Source: Coriobacteriaceae bacterium AM100-PB1-1D-6A
Lineage (GTDB): Bacteria; Actinomycetota; Coriobacteriia; Coriobacteriales; Coriobacteriaceae
Length of the DNA stretch: 64,000 nt
Direction: 5' to 3'
NCBI GenBank assembly: GCA_027660625.1
Contig: JAQDNC010000002.1
Location: 186,001 to 250,000, forward strand
Both the position numbers and the translations under genes were made by a program. The notes under the pieces are model-generated. The model made no database searches and was not told the DNA's origin. It was given only the letters and a program-made list of their open reading frames with translations. The first letter of the stretch is position 1. The number at the start of each line of letters is the position of its first letter. Shown here piece by piece: positions 25,096-33,657 of the stretch.

Positions 25096-26028
25096 ATGAT
25101 TTACACGCTCACTGCAAATCCCGCCATCGACTACAACATTGCCTGTGACGGTCTTTCCGCCAACACCGTCACCCGCACGCGCAACGCGGTCTATACGCCC
25201 AACGGCAAGGGTCTCAACGTCTCGTTCACCCTTGATCACTACGGCGTCGACACCACGATCCTGGGCTTTTTTGCCGGTTTCTCGGGCGAGTTTATCGTCA
25301 AGGGCGCCGAGGCCCTGGGCGTGCCCGTCAAGCCCGTGTGGACCGACGGCATCACGCGCGTCAATGTCTTCCTCAACGCCGGTCCCGATACCGAGTACAA
25401 CATGGTCAATGCGGGCGCTGCCATCAATGCGGCCAACGAGCAGGAGATGTTTGAGCTCATTGATTCGCTCGACGACATGACCTGCCTGGTCATTAGCGGC
25501 TCGCTGCCCCCCAACACCTCTGAGGGTTTCCTTGCCGAGGTCCTGCGCCGTGTTAAGGCAAAGGGTGCCGAGTTCGTGCTCGATATCTCGAGTCATCAGC
25601 TAGCCGACCTCATCGCCATGGAGCCGTTGCTCATTAAGCCCAACGACGACGAACTACTCGACATCTTTGGCATTAAGGTAAGCGGTGGCGACGACGAGTC
25701 CGTTAAGGGCGCGATGGCCGAGCTGCACGCCAAGGGCGCCAAGAACGTACTGCTGACCCTTGGTGGCGACGGCGCGTACTTCTCCAACGGCGAGCACATC
25801 TGGTTTGCCAACCGTACCTTTGAGGTCAAGGTGCTGTCGACCGTCTGCGCCGGCGACTCCTCGCTTGCCGCCTTCCTGTCCGTGTGGCACGACGCCCCCG
25901 AGCGTGTTGAGGACGCTTTGTGCCTCTCGATGGCCACCGGTGCCAACGTGGTGGAGTGCGCCGGTCTGGGCGATTTTACCAAGGTGGACGAATATAAGAA
26001 GCATATCGAGGTTCGCCAGGTCTGTTAG
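25096..26028 (+). CDS. PfkB-family hexose-phosphate kinase, 1-phosphofructokinase type (copy 2)
   Basis: 310 residues from ATG 25096 (RBS AAAGGAAC). An in-frame GTG at 25081 is rejected because the RBS lies inside it. It has the same architecture as copy 1: TLTANPAIDYNI, NGKGLNVSFTLDHYGVDT, PVWTDGITRVN, VCAGDSSLAAFL. It is separated from copy 1 by a terminator, so it is probably expressed separately. It looks like an old tandem duplication and may differ in substrate (fructose-1-P versus tagatose-6-P). Confidence 0.9.
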   Translation: MIYTLTANPAIDYNIACDGLSANTVTRTRNAVYTPNGKGLNVSFTLDHYGVDTTILGFFAGFSGEFIVKGAEALGVPVKPVWTDGITRVNVFLNAGPDTEYNMVNAGAAINAANEQEMFELIDSLDDMTCLVISGSLPPNTSEGFLAEVLRRVKAKGAEFVLDISSHQLADLIAMEPLLIKPNDDELLDIFGIKVSGGDDESVKGAMAELHAKGAKNVLLTLGGDGAYFSNGEHIWFANRTFEVKVLSTVCAGDSSLAAFLSVWHDAPERVEDALCLSMATGANVVECAGLGDFTKVDEYKKHIEVRQVC

Positions 26029-26051
26029 CTGCATCGATGCATCGTTGCCGA

Positions 26052-26086
26052 ACACCCGCTTTGGATTCCCAAGGCGGGTGTTTTTT
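26052..26086 (+). terminator. Intrinsic terminator after fruK copy 2
   Basis: A 13-bp stem starting ACACCCGC and ending GCGGGTGT, loop ATTC, then six T. Confidence 0.9.
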
Positions 26087-26222
26087 CGCGCTGTCCACAT
26101 GAGGCGCATACTGTCCCGTTCGTTCGAATTGACGACACGATTGCATGTGCGCGCATGCTCGTTTCTTGCTAGACTTCTTGAGAACCATCGATGAACGCTC
26201 GCATGCGTAGGAGGCCATAGGT

Positions 26223-27617
26223 ATGTGCAATGTTTCGCTCAACGGTACGCAGCCCTCAGGCGCCTCCCTGCGTGTGCTACATGCGCTTGAGGCAGCAGGT
26301 CTTGAGGCCTGGTTCGTGGGCGGTTGGGTACGTGACGCCCTGATGGGGCGCCCCAGCCACGATGTCGATATGTGTTGCAGCGGCCTGTGGCAGGAGTCCA
26401 AGGCGGCACTCGAGGCCGCCGGTATTGCGGTAGTTGAATCGGGTATTAAATTTGGCGGCATTACCGCCATTTGTGACGATGAGCGCATTGAGGTCACGAC
26501 GTATCGTCTGGACGGTTTTTACACCGATGGCCGACATCCGCAGAGTGTGGAGCGTGCGGCCTCGCTTGAGGACGATCTGGCCCGTCGTGACTTTACCGTT
26601 AATGCCATGGCTTGGCATCCCCAGCGTGGTCTTGTCGACCGTTACGACGGTCAGGGTGACCTGGAACGCAAGCTGATCCGTGCCGTCGGAGATCCCAAGC
26701 GTCGCTTTAACGAGGACGCGCTTCGTATGCTGCGCGCGGTGCGTTTTGCCTGCCGCCTCGATTTTATGATCGAGCCTAAGACTAAACAGGCACTTGCCGA
26801 ATGCTCGCCGCTGCTCGATGCCGTGGCACGCGAGCGCATGGGCATTGAGCTCGAAGGCATTCTTTCGACCGGTCATGGGGGAGACGCGATGCTGCGCTAC
26901 CCCGAGCTTATTTGTGCCGCCGTGCCCGAGCTTGCGCCGGCTCGTGGGTTTGACCAGCGCAGCGTCTACCATGCCTTTAATGTCTACGAGCATATCGCTC
27001 GCGTGTTGACAGTGGCGGGAGAGTTGGCGTTGTGTGACGGCGTGGCTCCTTCGTCGAGTTTAATGTGGGCAGCGTTTTTGCATGACGTCTCCAAGCCCGA
27101 TTGCTTTACGGTTGACCATGCGGGCAGCGGTCACTTTTACGGTCATCCCGAGCTTGGCGCCAAGAAGGCACGCGCTGTTATGGATCGTCTGGCGCTTTCG
27201 CACGATTTGGTTCGCGATGTGTGTCTGCTTATCAAGTATCACGATAAGCCGTTACGCCCCGAGCGTTCCTGTTTGCTCAATATGATGCGCCTGCTTTCGG
27301 GCGAGGGCGTCGACACGCCGCGTCTGATTGACGAGCTTATGGACCTTAAGCGTGCCGATACGCTGGGTAAGGCGCCGTCGTGCTTCTATTACGTCGAGAC
27401 GATCGAGGAGATGCGCTCAATCGCCCACGGACTGCTTGAGGCAGGGGAGCCCTATACGCTCAAGATGCTTGCCATCAACGGCGGCGACCTGATTCGAGCC
27501 GGCGTCAAGCCCGGGCCGGAACTGGGGCAGCTGCTCAACGCGGCCCTCGACGCTGTGATCGAGGATAACATCCCCAACGAGCGCGAAGCCCTCCTGACTC
27601 ACCTGCACCTTGGATAA
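26223..27617 (+). CDS. cca: CCA-adding enzyme / tRNA nucleotidyltransferase with HD domain
   Basis: 464 residues. The class II nucleotidyltransferase head is WFVGGWVRDALMGRPSHDVDM (in part), with catalytic Asp in DVD, and RRDFTVNAMAW. The neck and tail are RFNEDALRMLRAVRFACRLDF. The HD phosphohydrolase-like domain is AAFLHDVSKPDCF. It adds or repairs the 3' CCA of tRNAs. AGGAGG precedes the ATG. It lies immediately upstream of tRNA-Glu, which itself encodes CCA. Confidence 0.95.
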   Translation: MCNVSLNGTQPSGASLRVLHALEAAGLEAWFVGGWVRDALMGRPSHDVDMCCSGLWQESKAALEAAGIAVVESGIKFGGITAICDDERIEVTTYRLDGFYTDGRHPQSVERAASLEDDLARRDFTVNAMAWHPQRGLVDRYDGQGDLERKLIRAVGDPKRRFNEDALRMLRAVRFACRLDFMIEPKTKQALAECSPLLDAVARERMGIELEGILSTGHGGDAMLRYPELICAAVPELAPARGFDQRSVYHAFNVYEHIARVLTVAGELALCDGVAPSSSLMWAAFLHDVSKPDCFTVDHAGSGHFYGHPELGAKKARAVMDRLALSHDLVRDVCLLIKYHDKPLRPERSCLLNMMRLLSGEGVDTPRLIDELMDLKRADTLGKAPSCFYYVETIEEMRSIAHGLLEAGEPYTLKMLAINGGDLIRAGVKPGPELGQLLNAALDAVIEDNIPNEREALLTHLHLG

Positions 27618-27708
27618 TCATCCTTCGGTTCCATTCCAAATGGGCTGCCTATTTGACCTGCGTGTTCCATAACCTCCCGACATAATTCGGGCAATTTGGA
27701 ATTTCTTC

Positions 27709-27737
27709 TTGCGCTCGCGTTTTATGTCCCGTAATAT
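27709..27737 (+). promoter_or_regulatory. tRNA-Glu promoter
   Basis: TTGCGC (27709-27714), a 17-base spacer, TAATAT (27732-27737). The tRNA begins 34 bases downstream. Confidence 0.65.
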
Positions 27738-27771
27738 ATGTCCTCGCAGCACGGCAGTGCAGATGTCATGT

Positions 27772-27848
27772 GGCCCGTTCGTCTAGCGGTTTAGGACGCC
27801 GCCCTCTCAAGGCGGAGATCACCAGTTCGAATCTGGTACGGGCTACCA
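27772..27848 (+). tRNA. tRNA-Glu (anticodon CTC)
   Basis: A 77-nt cloverleaf with an encoded CCA end. The acceptor is GGCCCGT / ACGGGCT with a terminal G-U pair. The anticodon stem-loop is CCGCC-CTCTCAA-GGCGG, giving anticodon CTC. The T-arm contains GTTCGAATC. Confidence 0.95.
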
Positions 27849-27860
27849 TGTTTTTAGATA

Positions 27861-27891
27861 CCCGACCTTCCGTGAGAAGGTCGGGTTTTTT
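27861..27891 (+). terminator. Terminator after tRNA-Glu
   Basis: CCCGACCTTC / GAAGGTCGGG stem followed by six T. Confidence 0.9.
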
Positions 27892-28000
27892 ATTATAAGT
27901 GGTCTGGTCTGTTAATCCCATTTGCCTCATAGCTTTTCGTTTTGCTCATCTCTCATACGGGTACAATATCTCAGATACTTAGACGGTCAAAAGGAGCCTC

Positions 28001-29293
28001 ATGACGGAGTCCTCTCAGCATGCGCCCAAGCCTCAGGTTGAGGTTTCTGGCGGCGATGACAACAAGAGCGCGCGCCGCGGCGCCATCTTCATCGGCGTTG
28101 TGCTGATTGGCTATATCATCTATTTGGTCGTGACCGGGCAGATGGAGCAGTTTTGGGCCGCTATGTCCAGTGTCCAGATGTCCTGGCTCTTTGCTGCGTG
28201 CTTTTGCATGTTTCTGTACCTCGTTTTTGGCATCGTGGCGTATGCAATCGCCGTTTGGCTCGACCCCGATTCGCCCGTCGGTATCCGCGACCTCATTTCG
28301 GTTGAGGCGAGCGGCATCTTCTTTGGCAATCTGACGCCCATGATGATGGGCTCTACGCCTGCCCAGATTTACCGCCTGACCAAAGCTGGCCAAAACGTGG
28401 GTGAAGCCGGCGCCACGCAGTTCACCCGCTTTATCGTGTACCAATTTGGTTTGGTGGCATGGGGCGCCATTCTGCTGCTCGCCCGTATGCCGTTTTTCGC
28501 CGAGCGTTATGGCGACATGACGCTGCTGTGCGTCTTTAGTTTTGGCGGCCACTGTTGCATTCTGCTCGGCATCTTTGCCGTGGCGTTGATGCCCAAGACC
28601 GTCACGCGCGTCGCTCATTGCATCATCAATTGGCTCGAGCGCGTGGGTGTCTCGGCCACTAAGATCGAGGGCTGGCGCACCTTTGTTGATGGCGAGATCT
28701 ATTCGTTCTCCGAGAAATTCAAACTCTCCGCCGGTCATTTTTCGTCCATGCTGCTCACGGTCGTCATCACCATGCTGCAGCTGGCGTTTTTCTACCTGGT
28801 TCCGTATTTTTTGATGCTCTCCTTTGGCCACCACGAAGTTGACTTTTTCTCGGTCATGGCCGCGAGCGCCTTTGTCCAGCTGTTGAGCTCCGCCGTTCCG
28901 CTGCCCGGCGGCACCGGTGGCGCCGAGGGTGGCTTCGCACTGTTTTTAGGTCACTTTTTTGGCACGGCCTCTACTGCCGGCTATCTACTGTGGCGCCTGA
29001 TCACCTTTATCGCTCCGACCATTTTGGCTGCCCCGCTGCTGGGCCTTAAGAGTGCCCATAACGAGAGCATTCATGCGCGCTGGGACCGTGTGATGCGAAA
29101 GTTCGGACGCACGCCTCAGGCGCCCTCTGCGCCCGTTAAGGCACATCCTGCGTCCCAGGTTACCGTGGACCCCAATCAGCGTGCTCATAAGGCTGCTGTG
29201 GCCTCTAAGCCGGCTCGCAAGACCTACGTTCGTCAGACTGGCGACGGTATCCGCGTTTCCCCGGCGGCGCTCAATAAAAAGAATCGGCCCTAG
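28001..29293 (+). CDS. Lysylphosphatidylglycerol synthase-like flippase-domain protein (PF03706 type)
   Basis: 430 residues with about eight membrane helices (30-360). It has the family hallmark PLPGGTGGAEGGFALFLGHF near 310-330 and a second conserved block, GNLTPMMMGSTPAQIYRL. This is the YbhN/UPF0104/MprF-flippase superfamily without the aminoacyl-transferase domain, so it is likely a lipid-translocating membrane protein of unknown cargo. The C-terminal ~70 residues are a basic, Pro/Ala-rich cytoplasmic tail. It is a single gene between tRNA-Glu and the TetR regulator. Confidence 0.88.
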   Translation: MTESSQHAPKPQVEVSGGDDNKSARRGAIFIGVVLIGYIIYLVVTGQMEQFWAAMSSVQMSWLFAACFCMFLYLVFGIVAYAIAVWLDPDSPVGIRDLISVEASGIFFGNLTPMMMGSTPAQIYRLTKAGQNVGEAGATQFTRFIVYQFGLVAWGAILLLARMPFFAERYGDMTLLCVFSFGGHCCILLGIFAVALMPKTVTRVAHCIINWLERVGVSATKIEGWRTFVDGEIYSFSEKFKLSAGHFSSMLLTVVITMLQLAFFYLVPYFLMLSFGHHEVDFFSVMAASAFVQLLSSAVPLPGGTGGAEGGFALFLGHFFGTASTAGYLLWRLITFIAPTILAAPLLGLKSAHNESIHARWDRVMRKFGRTPQAPSAPVKAHPASQVTVDPNQRAHKAAVASKPARKTYVRQTGDGIRVSPAALNKKNRP

Positions 29294-29429
29294 GACTCAG
29301 TGGGCGAGTCGTGCGTTCTTGATGACGCTCGTCATTGCGATGTGAGTTGTAGGATAATCCTCTTACGTTGATTATCTCCCACATGTAGAGGACTTACAGG
29401 TGGGCTGTTGACATGAAGGGGACTCGTCT
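29294..29429 (+). promoter_or_regulatory. Upstream region of the TetR regulator with small palindromes
   Basis: The 136-bp gap contains AGGATAATCCT (a perfect 11-bp palindrome, about 29352-29362) and GATTATC nearby, which may be the TetR autoregulatory site. AAGGGG 8 bases before ATG 29430 is the RBS. Confidence 0.35.
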
Positions 29430-30041
29430 ATGGCCACCAGCAAACCGCGCCTTGACCGCCGCATCGTTCGCAGCCGCAATGCGATTCTTTCGGCGTTTGA
29501 GCGTCTGCTCATGGAAAAGCCTCTGGCCGATATTACGGTGAGCGCCATCGCACGTGAGGCAAACGTCGACCGTAAGACCTTCTACGTGCACTTTGGCACG
29601 GTCGACGGCTTGCTCGATGCCATTGCCGTCGATGTGGTCGAGATGATCGTCGATTCGGTCGAGAAGACGCTTTTCTCCATGGGTGGCGACACCAACGAGC
29701 GCGCACTTGGCGCTGCGGCGTCCTTTTTCAAGACCGTTAACGAGGCGCTGTGCAACAACTTGGTGCTTAATCGCCAGTTGATTGAAAACATTCCGCTCGA
29801 TGACTTTATGGCTCGTCTGCGCGTGCCGCTCGAGCACGAGATCGCCGAGCGTGACCTGCTGCCCGAGGGCTTAAAGGATGAGATGTTCGATTACTACCTG
29901 GCGTTTTTGCTGTCCGGCATTATCGGCATCTATCGCACGTGGGCGTTGTCCGACGGCTCGGTTCCCATCGAGCGCGTTTCGGCGGTCGCCAACGACCTGA
30001 CTCTCAATGGCCTATCCAGCCTGGAATCTAAGCTCGGGTAG
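29430..30041 (+). CDS. TetR/AcrR family transcriptional regulator
   Basis: 203 residues. The N-terminal HTH is RRIVRSRNAILSAFERLLME and DITVSAIAREANVDRKTFYVHF (in part), at about 10-55. The C-terminal part is a TetR_C-like helical ligand domain. It converges on the MacAB-like exporter genes and is the natural candidate to control them, though the target is inferred from proximity only. Confidence 0.93.
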   Translation: MATSKPRLDRRIVRSRNAILSAFERLLMEKPLADITVSAIAREANVDRKTFYVHFGTVDGLLDAIAVDVVEMIVDSVEKTLFSMGGDTNERALGAAASFFKTVNEALCNNLVLNRQLIENIPLDDFMARLRVPLEHEIAERDLLPEGLKDEMFDYYLAFLLSGIIGIYRTWALSDGSVPIERVSAVANDLTLNGLSSLESKLG

Positions 30042-30063
30042 CCAAGCCTGTGTCCATGTAGAG

Positions 30064-30110
30064 AATTGGGCCCGTGCCCTTGCGAAGTAACGCAGGTCCG
30101 GGCCCAAATT
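30064..30110. terminator. Convergent hairpin between the TetR gene and the ABC permease gene
   Basis: TTGGGCCCG / CGGGCCCAA stem with an inner TGCG / CGCA hairpin. It lacks a long T-run, so termination strength is unsure. Confidence 0.5.
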
Positions 30111-30132
30111 GTTGCGCGCGTAAGGTCACGGC

Positions 30133-31347
30133 TTACTGATAGCGCAGACACTCGACCGGATCGAGTCTCGCGGCGCGGCGGGCGGGGTAGAAGCCAAAGA
30201 TCACGCCGATGCCGACCGATACGGCAAACGCGAGCAGCACAGTTGTAATGGAGAAGCTCGGCGTAATCGTCCCAGTGGCCCCAAACTCGTTCATAATGCC
30301 CGAGCTCGCTGCAAAGAACGTGAGCCCCCAGGCCAGCAGATAGCCAATTACGACACCTAAAATGCCGCCAGTGATGCACAGCGCCGAGGATTCGGCCAAA
30401 AACTGAGCGGTGATATCGCGTCGGCTTGCGCCCAGAGCGCGGCGAATGCCAATTTCGCGGATGCGCTCGGTCACGTTGGTGAGCATCATGTTCATAATGC
30501 CGATACCGCCGACTAAAAGCGAGATGCCAGCAACGGCGCCCATGATGAGCGAGAAGGCGCCCATAAAGGAGTTGAGGGCATCGATAGCGCTCTTCATGGA
30601 GCTTGCCGACACGCTGTCATACTCGTCGTCCTCCGAGATGCCCTTCATGCTGCGTACCTTGGCTTCGATCGTCTTGCAGAGCTTGTCCATATCGGTACCC
30701 TCGGCGGCGAGCGCCGTCACGCTGGGAAACGAAGGATTGTCATCGCCGAAAAGCTCGGCAATCGTTGCTCGTGGCATGTACAGGCTCAGTGAGCCCATGG
30801 AGTCGTTGCCGCCGTCGATAACGCCGACGATCTGCACGTCTCCGCTCGAGACCTTGATGGTCTTGCCGATTGCGTCCTGTTCGTTGCCATAAAGTTGCTC
30901 GGCGCCGCCGCGGCCGATGAGCGCCACTCGAGCGCCGGATTTGGACTCGATGTCGTTATAGGTGCGACCGGCAACGATCTTGCTGGCGCCCACGGCGTCG
31001 AGCATGTCACTATCGACACCTTGGGCCATGACGGTATAGCTTTTATCTCCAACTTTGTACTCGGAATAGGCGCTGTCGACGATGCCGATCTGCTCAATTT
31101 GCGGCACCATCTTACGCAGTTTCTCGACGTCCGAATCGGTAAGCTCCTGGGACGAGTAAATCTGCACCATGCGGGCCGCGTTGAGGCCCAGGCTGTTGAC
31201 CAGGCTGTTTTGGATGCCGCCGATGAGCGAGGTCATGGCTATGACCGAGGCGATGCCAATGACGATGCCCAGGATGGTGAGCAGACTGCGCCCCTTGTTG
31301 GCCTCGAGCGAGTGCAGGGCTTCTTGGACAAGATCGCGGGTGCTCAT
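30133..31347 (-). CDS. MacB/FtsX-type ABC transporter permease
   Basis: 404 residues from ATG 31347 (RBS AAAGGAG), overlapping the ATPase stop by 4 bases. An N-terminal membrane helix ([17 protein letters not shown]) is followed by a MacB_PCD extracytoplasmic domain (about 45-270). Three C-terminal helices follow in the FtsX fold ([34 protein letters not shown]). With the ATPase and adaptor it forms a MacAB-like exporter for a peptide, antibiotic or lipophilic compound. Confidence 0.93.
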   Translation of the reverse strand: MSTRDLVQEALHSLEANKGRSLLTILGIVIGIASVIAMTSLIGGIQNSLVNSLGLNAARMVQIYSSQELTDSDVEKLRKMVPQIEQIGIVDSAYSEYKVGDKSYTVMAQGVDSDMLDAVGASKIVAGRTYNDIESKSGARVALIGRGGAEQLYGNEQDAIGKTIKVSSGDVQIVGVIDGGNDSMGSLSLYMPRATIAELFGDDNPSFPSVTALAAEGTDMDKLCKTIEAKVRSMKGISEDDEYDSVSASSMKSAIDALNSFMGAFSLIMGAVAGISLLVGGIGIMNMMLTNVTERIREIGIRRALGASRRDITAQFLAESSALCITGGILGVVIGYLLAWGLTFFAASSGIMNEFGATGTITPSFSITTVLLAFAVSVGIGVIFGFYPARRAARLDPVECLRYQ

Positions 31348-32117
31348 GCCTTCGCTCCTTTCGGCGTTGTAGAAGGTGCGGAAATCGCGGGTAGCTCGTT
31401 GACGGCGCAACGTAGATTGTTCGGCGCATGCGCGATATATGCGCCGTCATGGATACGCCCGTCGCGAATGGTTACGGCTCGGTCTGCCTCGGCGGCAATG
31501 CCCGGGTCGTGCGTGATGAGCACGATGGTCTTGCCGCGCTCCTGGAGCTTGTGGAAGGTTTCCATGACGAGCGCCCCGGTTGCCGAGTCCAGGTTTCCCG
31601 TGGGCTCGTCGGCCAAAATAATGGGCGGATCGTTGACGAGGGCGCGCGCGATGGCGACGCGTTGCATCTGTCCGCCCGAGAGTTCTGATATGCGGTGGTC
31701 CCAATGGTCGACCGGAAGCGTGACAGCTTGCAGTGCGTGTACGGCGCGCATCTCCCGCTGACTTCGCGGCACATTGGTGTAGGACAGCGGCAACATGACG
31801 TTTTCGATAACTGACAGGCGCGGCAGCAGGTTGAAACTCTGAAAGACAAAGCCGATGCTCAGCGCACGCACCTCTGTGAGCTCATCATCGTCGAGTTCGG
31901 CGACATTGAGCCCCTGCAGGTAATAGTCGCCCGCCGTCGGTTTGTCCAAGCAACCAAGGATGTTCATGAGCGTCGACTTGCCCGAACCCGAGGGGCCGGT
32001 GATGGCGACGAACTCACCGGGGTCTACCGCTAGGCTCACGTTGTGCAGGATGTGGGCGCAACCGGCCTCGCTCTCAAAGATGCGGTGCACGTTGCGGATG
32101 TCGATGACGGGGCGCAT
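31344..32117 (-). CDS. MacB/LolD-type ABC transporter ATP-binding protein
   Basis: 257 residues. Walker A is [15 protein letters not shown], the Q-loop is [10 protein letters not shown], the signature is [16 protein letters not shown], Walker B is [14 protein letters not shown] and the H-loop is IVLITHD. The N-terminal helix and signature are typical of the MacB/LolD/FtsE group. The start overlaps the adaptor stop and its end overlaps the permease start, so the three genes are translationally coupled. Confidence 0.95.
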   Translation of the reverse strand: MRPVIDIRNVHRIFESEAGCAHILHNVSLAVDPGEFVAITGPSGSGKSTLMNILGCLDKPTAGDYYLQGLNVAELDDDELTEVRALSIGFVFQSFNLLPRLSVIENVMLPLSYTNVPRSQREMRAVHALQAVTLPVDHWDHRISELSGGQMQRVAIARALVNDPPIILADEPTGNLDSATGALVMETFHKLQERGKTIVLITHDPGIAAEADRAVTIRDGRIHDGAYIAHAPNNLRCAVNELPAISAPSTTPKGAKA

Positions 32118-33529
32118 TACATGCCCTCGTCGGCAGGCATACTGTCGCCGCCGTCTGCCGTCATGCCCGCGCCGGTATCCACCACGATGGTGTCGCCATC
32201 GCGCAGCTTGGTAACCGGCACGTCGGGGTTGATCTCGTTGCCCTGGTCATCGTGCTTGACCTGCGTCTTGCCGACCACGGCGTCGTTGTCGTTTTGCGTC
32301 ACGACAGTTACCTTCACGCGGCGCGTCTCCTTGCCTTCGTCATCAGTGGCCACGTTGACGTAATAGTGCTCGCCGTCCTCGGTCATCAGTGCCATGGTGG
32401 GTACCATGACCACGTCGTCGAGCTGCTCGGTTACCACCGAGACCTCGGCAGTCATACCGGGCTTAAGGCGGCTGTCGGGTGCTTCGATGAGGATGTCGAC
32501 GTTAAATGTCACGCTGCCGCCACCACCGTTGGCGGCGTCGGAGTTTGCCACCGACGCGATAGCCGTGACGGTGCCCCGGCTCACGATATCGGGAAACGCG
32601 GGATAGGTAACGTTGGCGCTCTGGCCCACGGCGATCTTGGCGATGTCCTTTTCGCCCACCTGAACCGTCACCTTCATCTTGGAGAGATCGGCGATCTGCA
32701 TGCACTGCTTGCCGCCACTCGTGTCGCCTTCGCCCATGACCATGCCTCCGGTCACCGTGGCGCCGACCTTGGCGTTGAGCTCGACGATGCTACCCGAGCT
32801 GGGGGCCTTTACGGTGCGCTCTGCCGCCTTTGCATTTGCCTGGTCCAGGGTTGCCTGGGCCGAGGCGAGATTGCGCTGGGCGCTCGAGACGGCGCTGGCG
32901 TCGGAGGTTACATCCGTCGGGGCGGTCGCTGCGCCGGCATCCAGCGTCGGTGCTGCCTGTGCGGCGGCGAGCGCTGCCCGCGCGTTTTTCAGGTCTTCCT
33001 GGGCGGCCGCGACCGCGCGCTGTGCCTCGGCAACGGCGTTATCGAGCTCGTCGTTTTTGATCGTCATGAGCACGTCGCCCTCGTTGACGCTCTGACCGGC
33101 CTGCACGTTGATCGATGCCACCGTACCGTCGACAGAAGGGGAGACGACTGAGGCCGAGATGGGCATGAGCTGTCCTTTTGCCTCGACGGTCGAGGTAAAG
33201 GTGCCTTCCATGACCATGTCGGTAACAGGTCCGCCTGCAGATTGCGGCTGCGAGGTAAGGACAACGCTCACAATAATGGCTATCAGAATCATGCCGCCTA
33301 CGATGCCGGAAGCGATGCCGCGTCGGATGAGCTTTTTGCGCCGACGCTCGGCACGCTTCGCCTTGAGCTTGGCGTAGGCCTCATCGTCGGATATCCCGGC
33401 GCTGCCTTGTTTGTTGTCGTTTTGCTGTGCCGTGGGGGCGTTTGTGATAAGCGGCAGGGTTTCGGTCGCGCCTTCCGGCGAGTGCCCGGCATCGCCGGGG
33501 CCCGGGGTGATGGTGGGGACATTTGACAT
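32117..33529 (-). CDS. MacA/HlyD-like efflux adaptor (membrane fusion protein)
   Basis: 470 residues from ATG 33529 (RBS AAAGGAG). A cytoplasmic Pro/Thr-rich leader precedes a membrane helix (about 85-107). Next come a biotinyl-lipoyl-like hairpin (VDGTVASINVQAGQSVNEGD), a long coiled coil (AVAEAQRAVAAAQEDLKNAR with Ala repeats), a beta-barrel region and a C-terminal Asp-rich tail. It links the exporter pump to the outside, here in an organism thought to have no outer membrane, as in Firmicute YknWXYZ-like systems. Confidence 0.92.
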   Translation of the reverse strand: MSNVPTITPGPGDAGHSPEGATETLPLITNAPTAQQNDNKQGSAGISDDEAYAKLKAKRAERRRKKLIRRGIASGIVGGMILIAIIVSVVLTSQPQSAGGPVTDMVMEGTFTSTVEAKGQLMPISASVVSPSVDGTVASINVQAGQSVNEGDVLMTIKNDELDNAVAEAQRAVAAAQEDLKNARAALAAAQAAPTLDAGAATAPTDVTSDASAVSSAQRNLASAQATLDQANAKAAERTVKAPSSGSIVELNAKVGATVTGGMVMGEGDTSGGKQCMQIADLSKMKVTVQVGEKDIAKIAVGQSANVTYPAFPDIVSRGTVTAIASVANSDAANGGGGSVTFNVDILIEAPDSRLKPGMTAEVSVVTEQLDDVVMVPTMALMTEDGEHYYVNVATDDEGKETRRVKVTVVTQNDNDAVVGKTQVKHDDQGNEINPDVPVTKLRDGDTIVVDTGAGMTADGGDSMPADEGM

Positions 33530-33564
33530 AGCGTCTCCTTTATAGAACATACCTCGATAAGTAT

Positions 33565-33592
33565 ATGCGCCCGCCGGTTAGGGCGGGCGCAT
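33565..33592. terminator. Hairpin between the L,D-transpeptidase and adaptor genes
   Basis: ATGCGCCCGCC / GGCGGGCGCAT stem around a short G/T-rich loop. No T-run is visible on either side, so it may be a processing or stabilising hairpin instead. Confidence 0.45.
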
Positions 33593-33657
33593 GGGCATGT
33601 TTCTTTCAGCATCGAAAGGTAGGTGACGCTGAGTTTTGTTGTGTTGCGCGAGATGTG

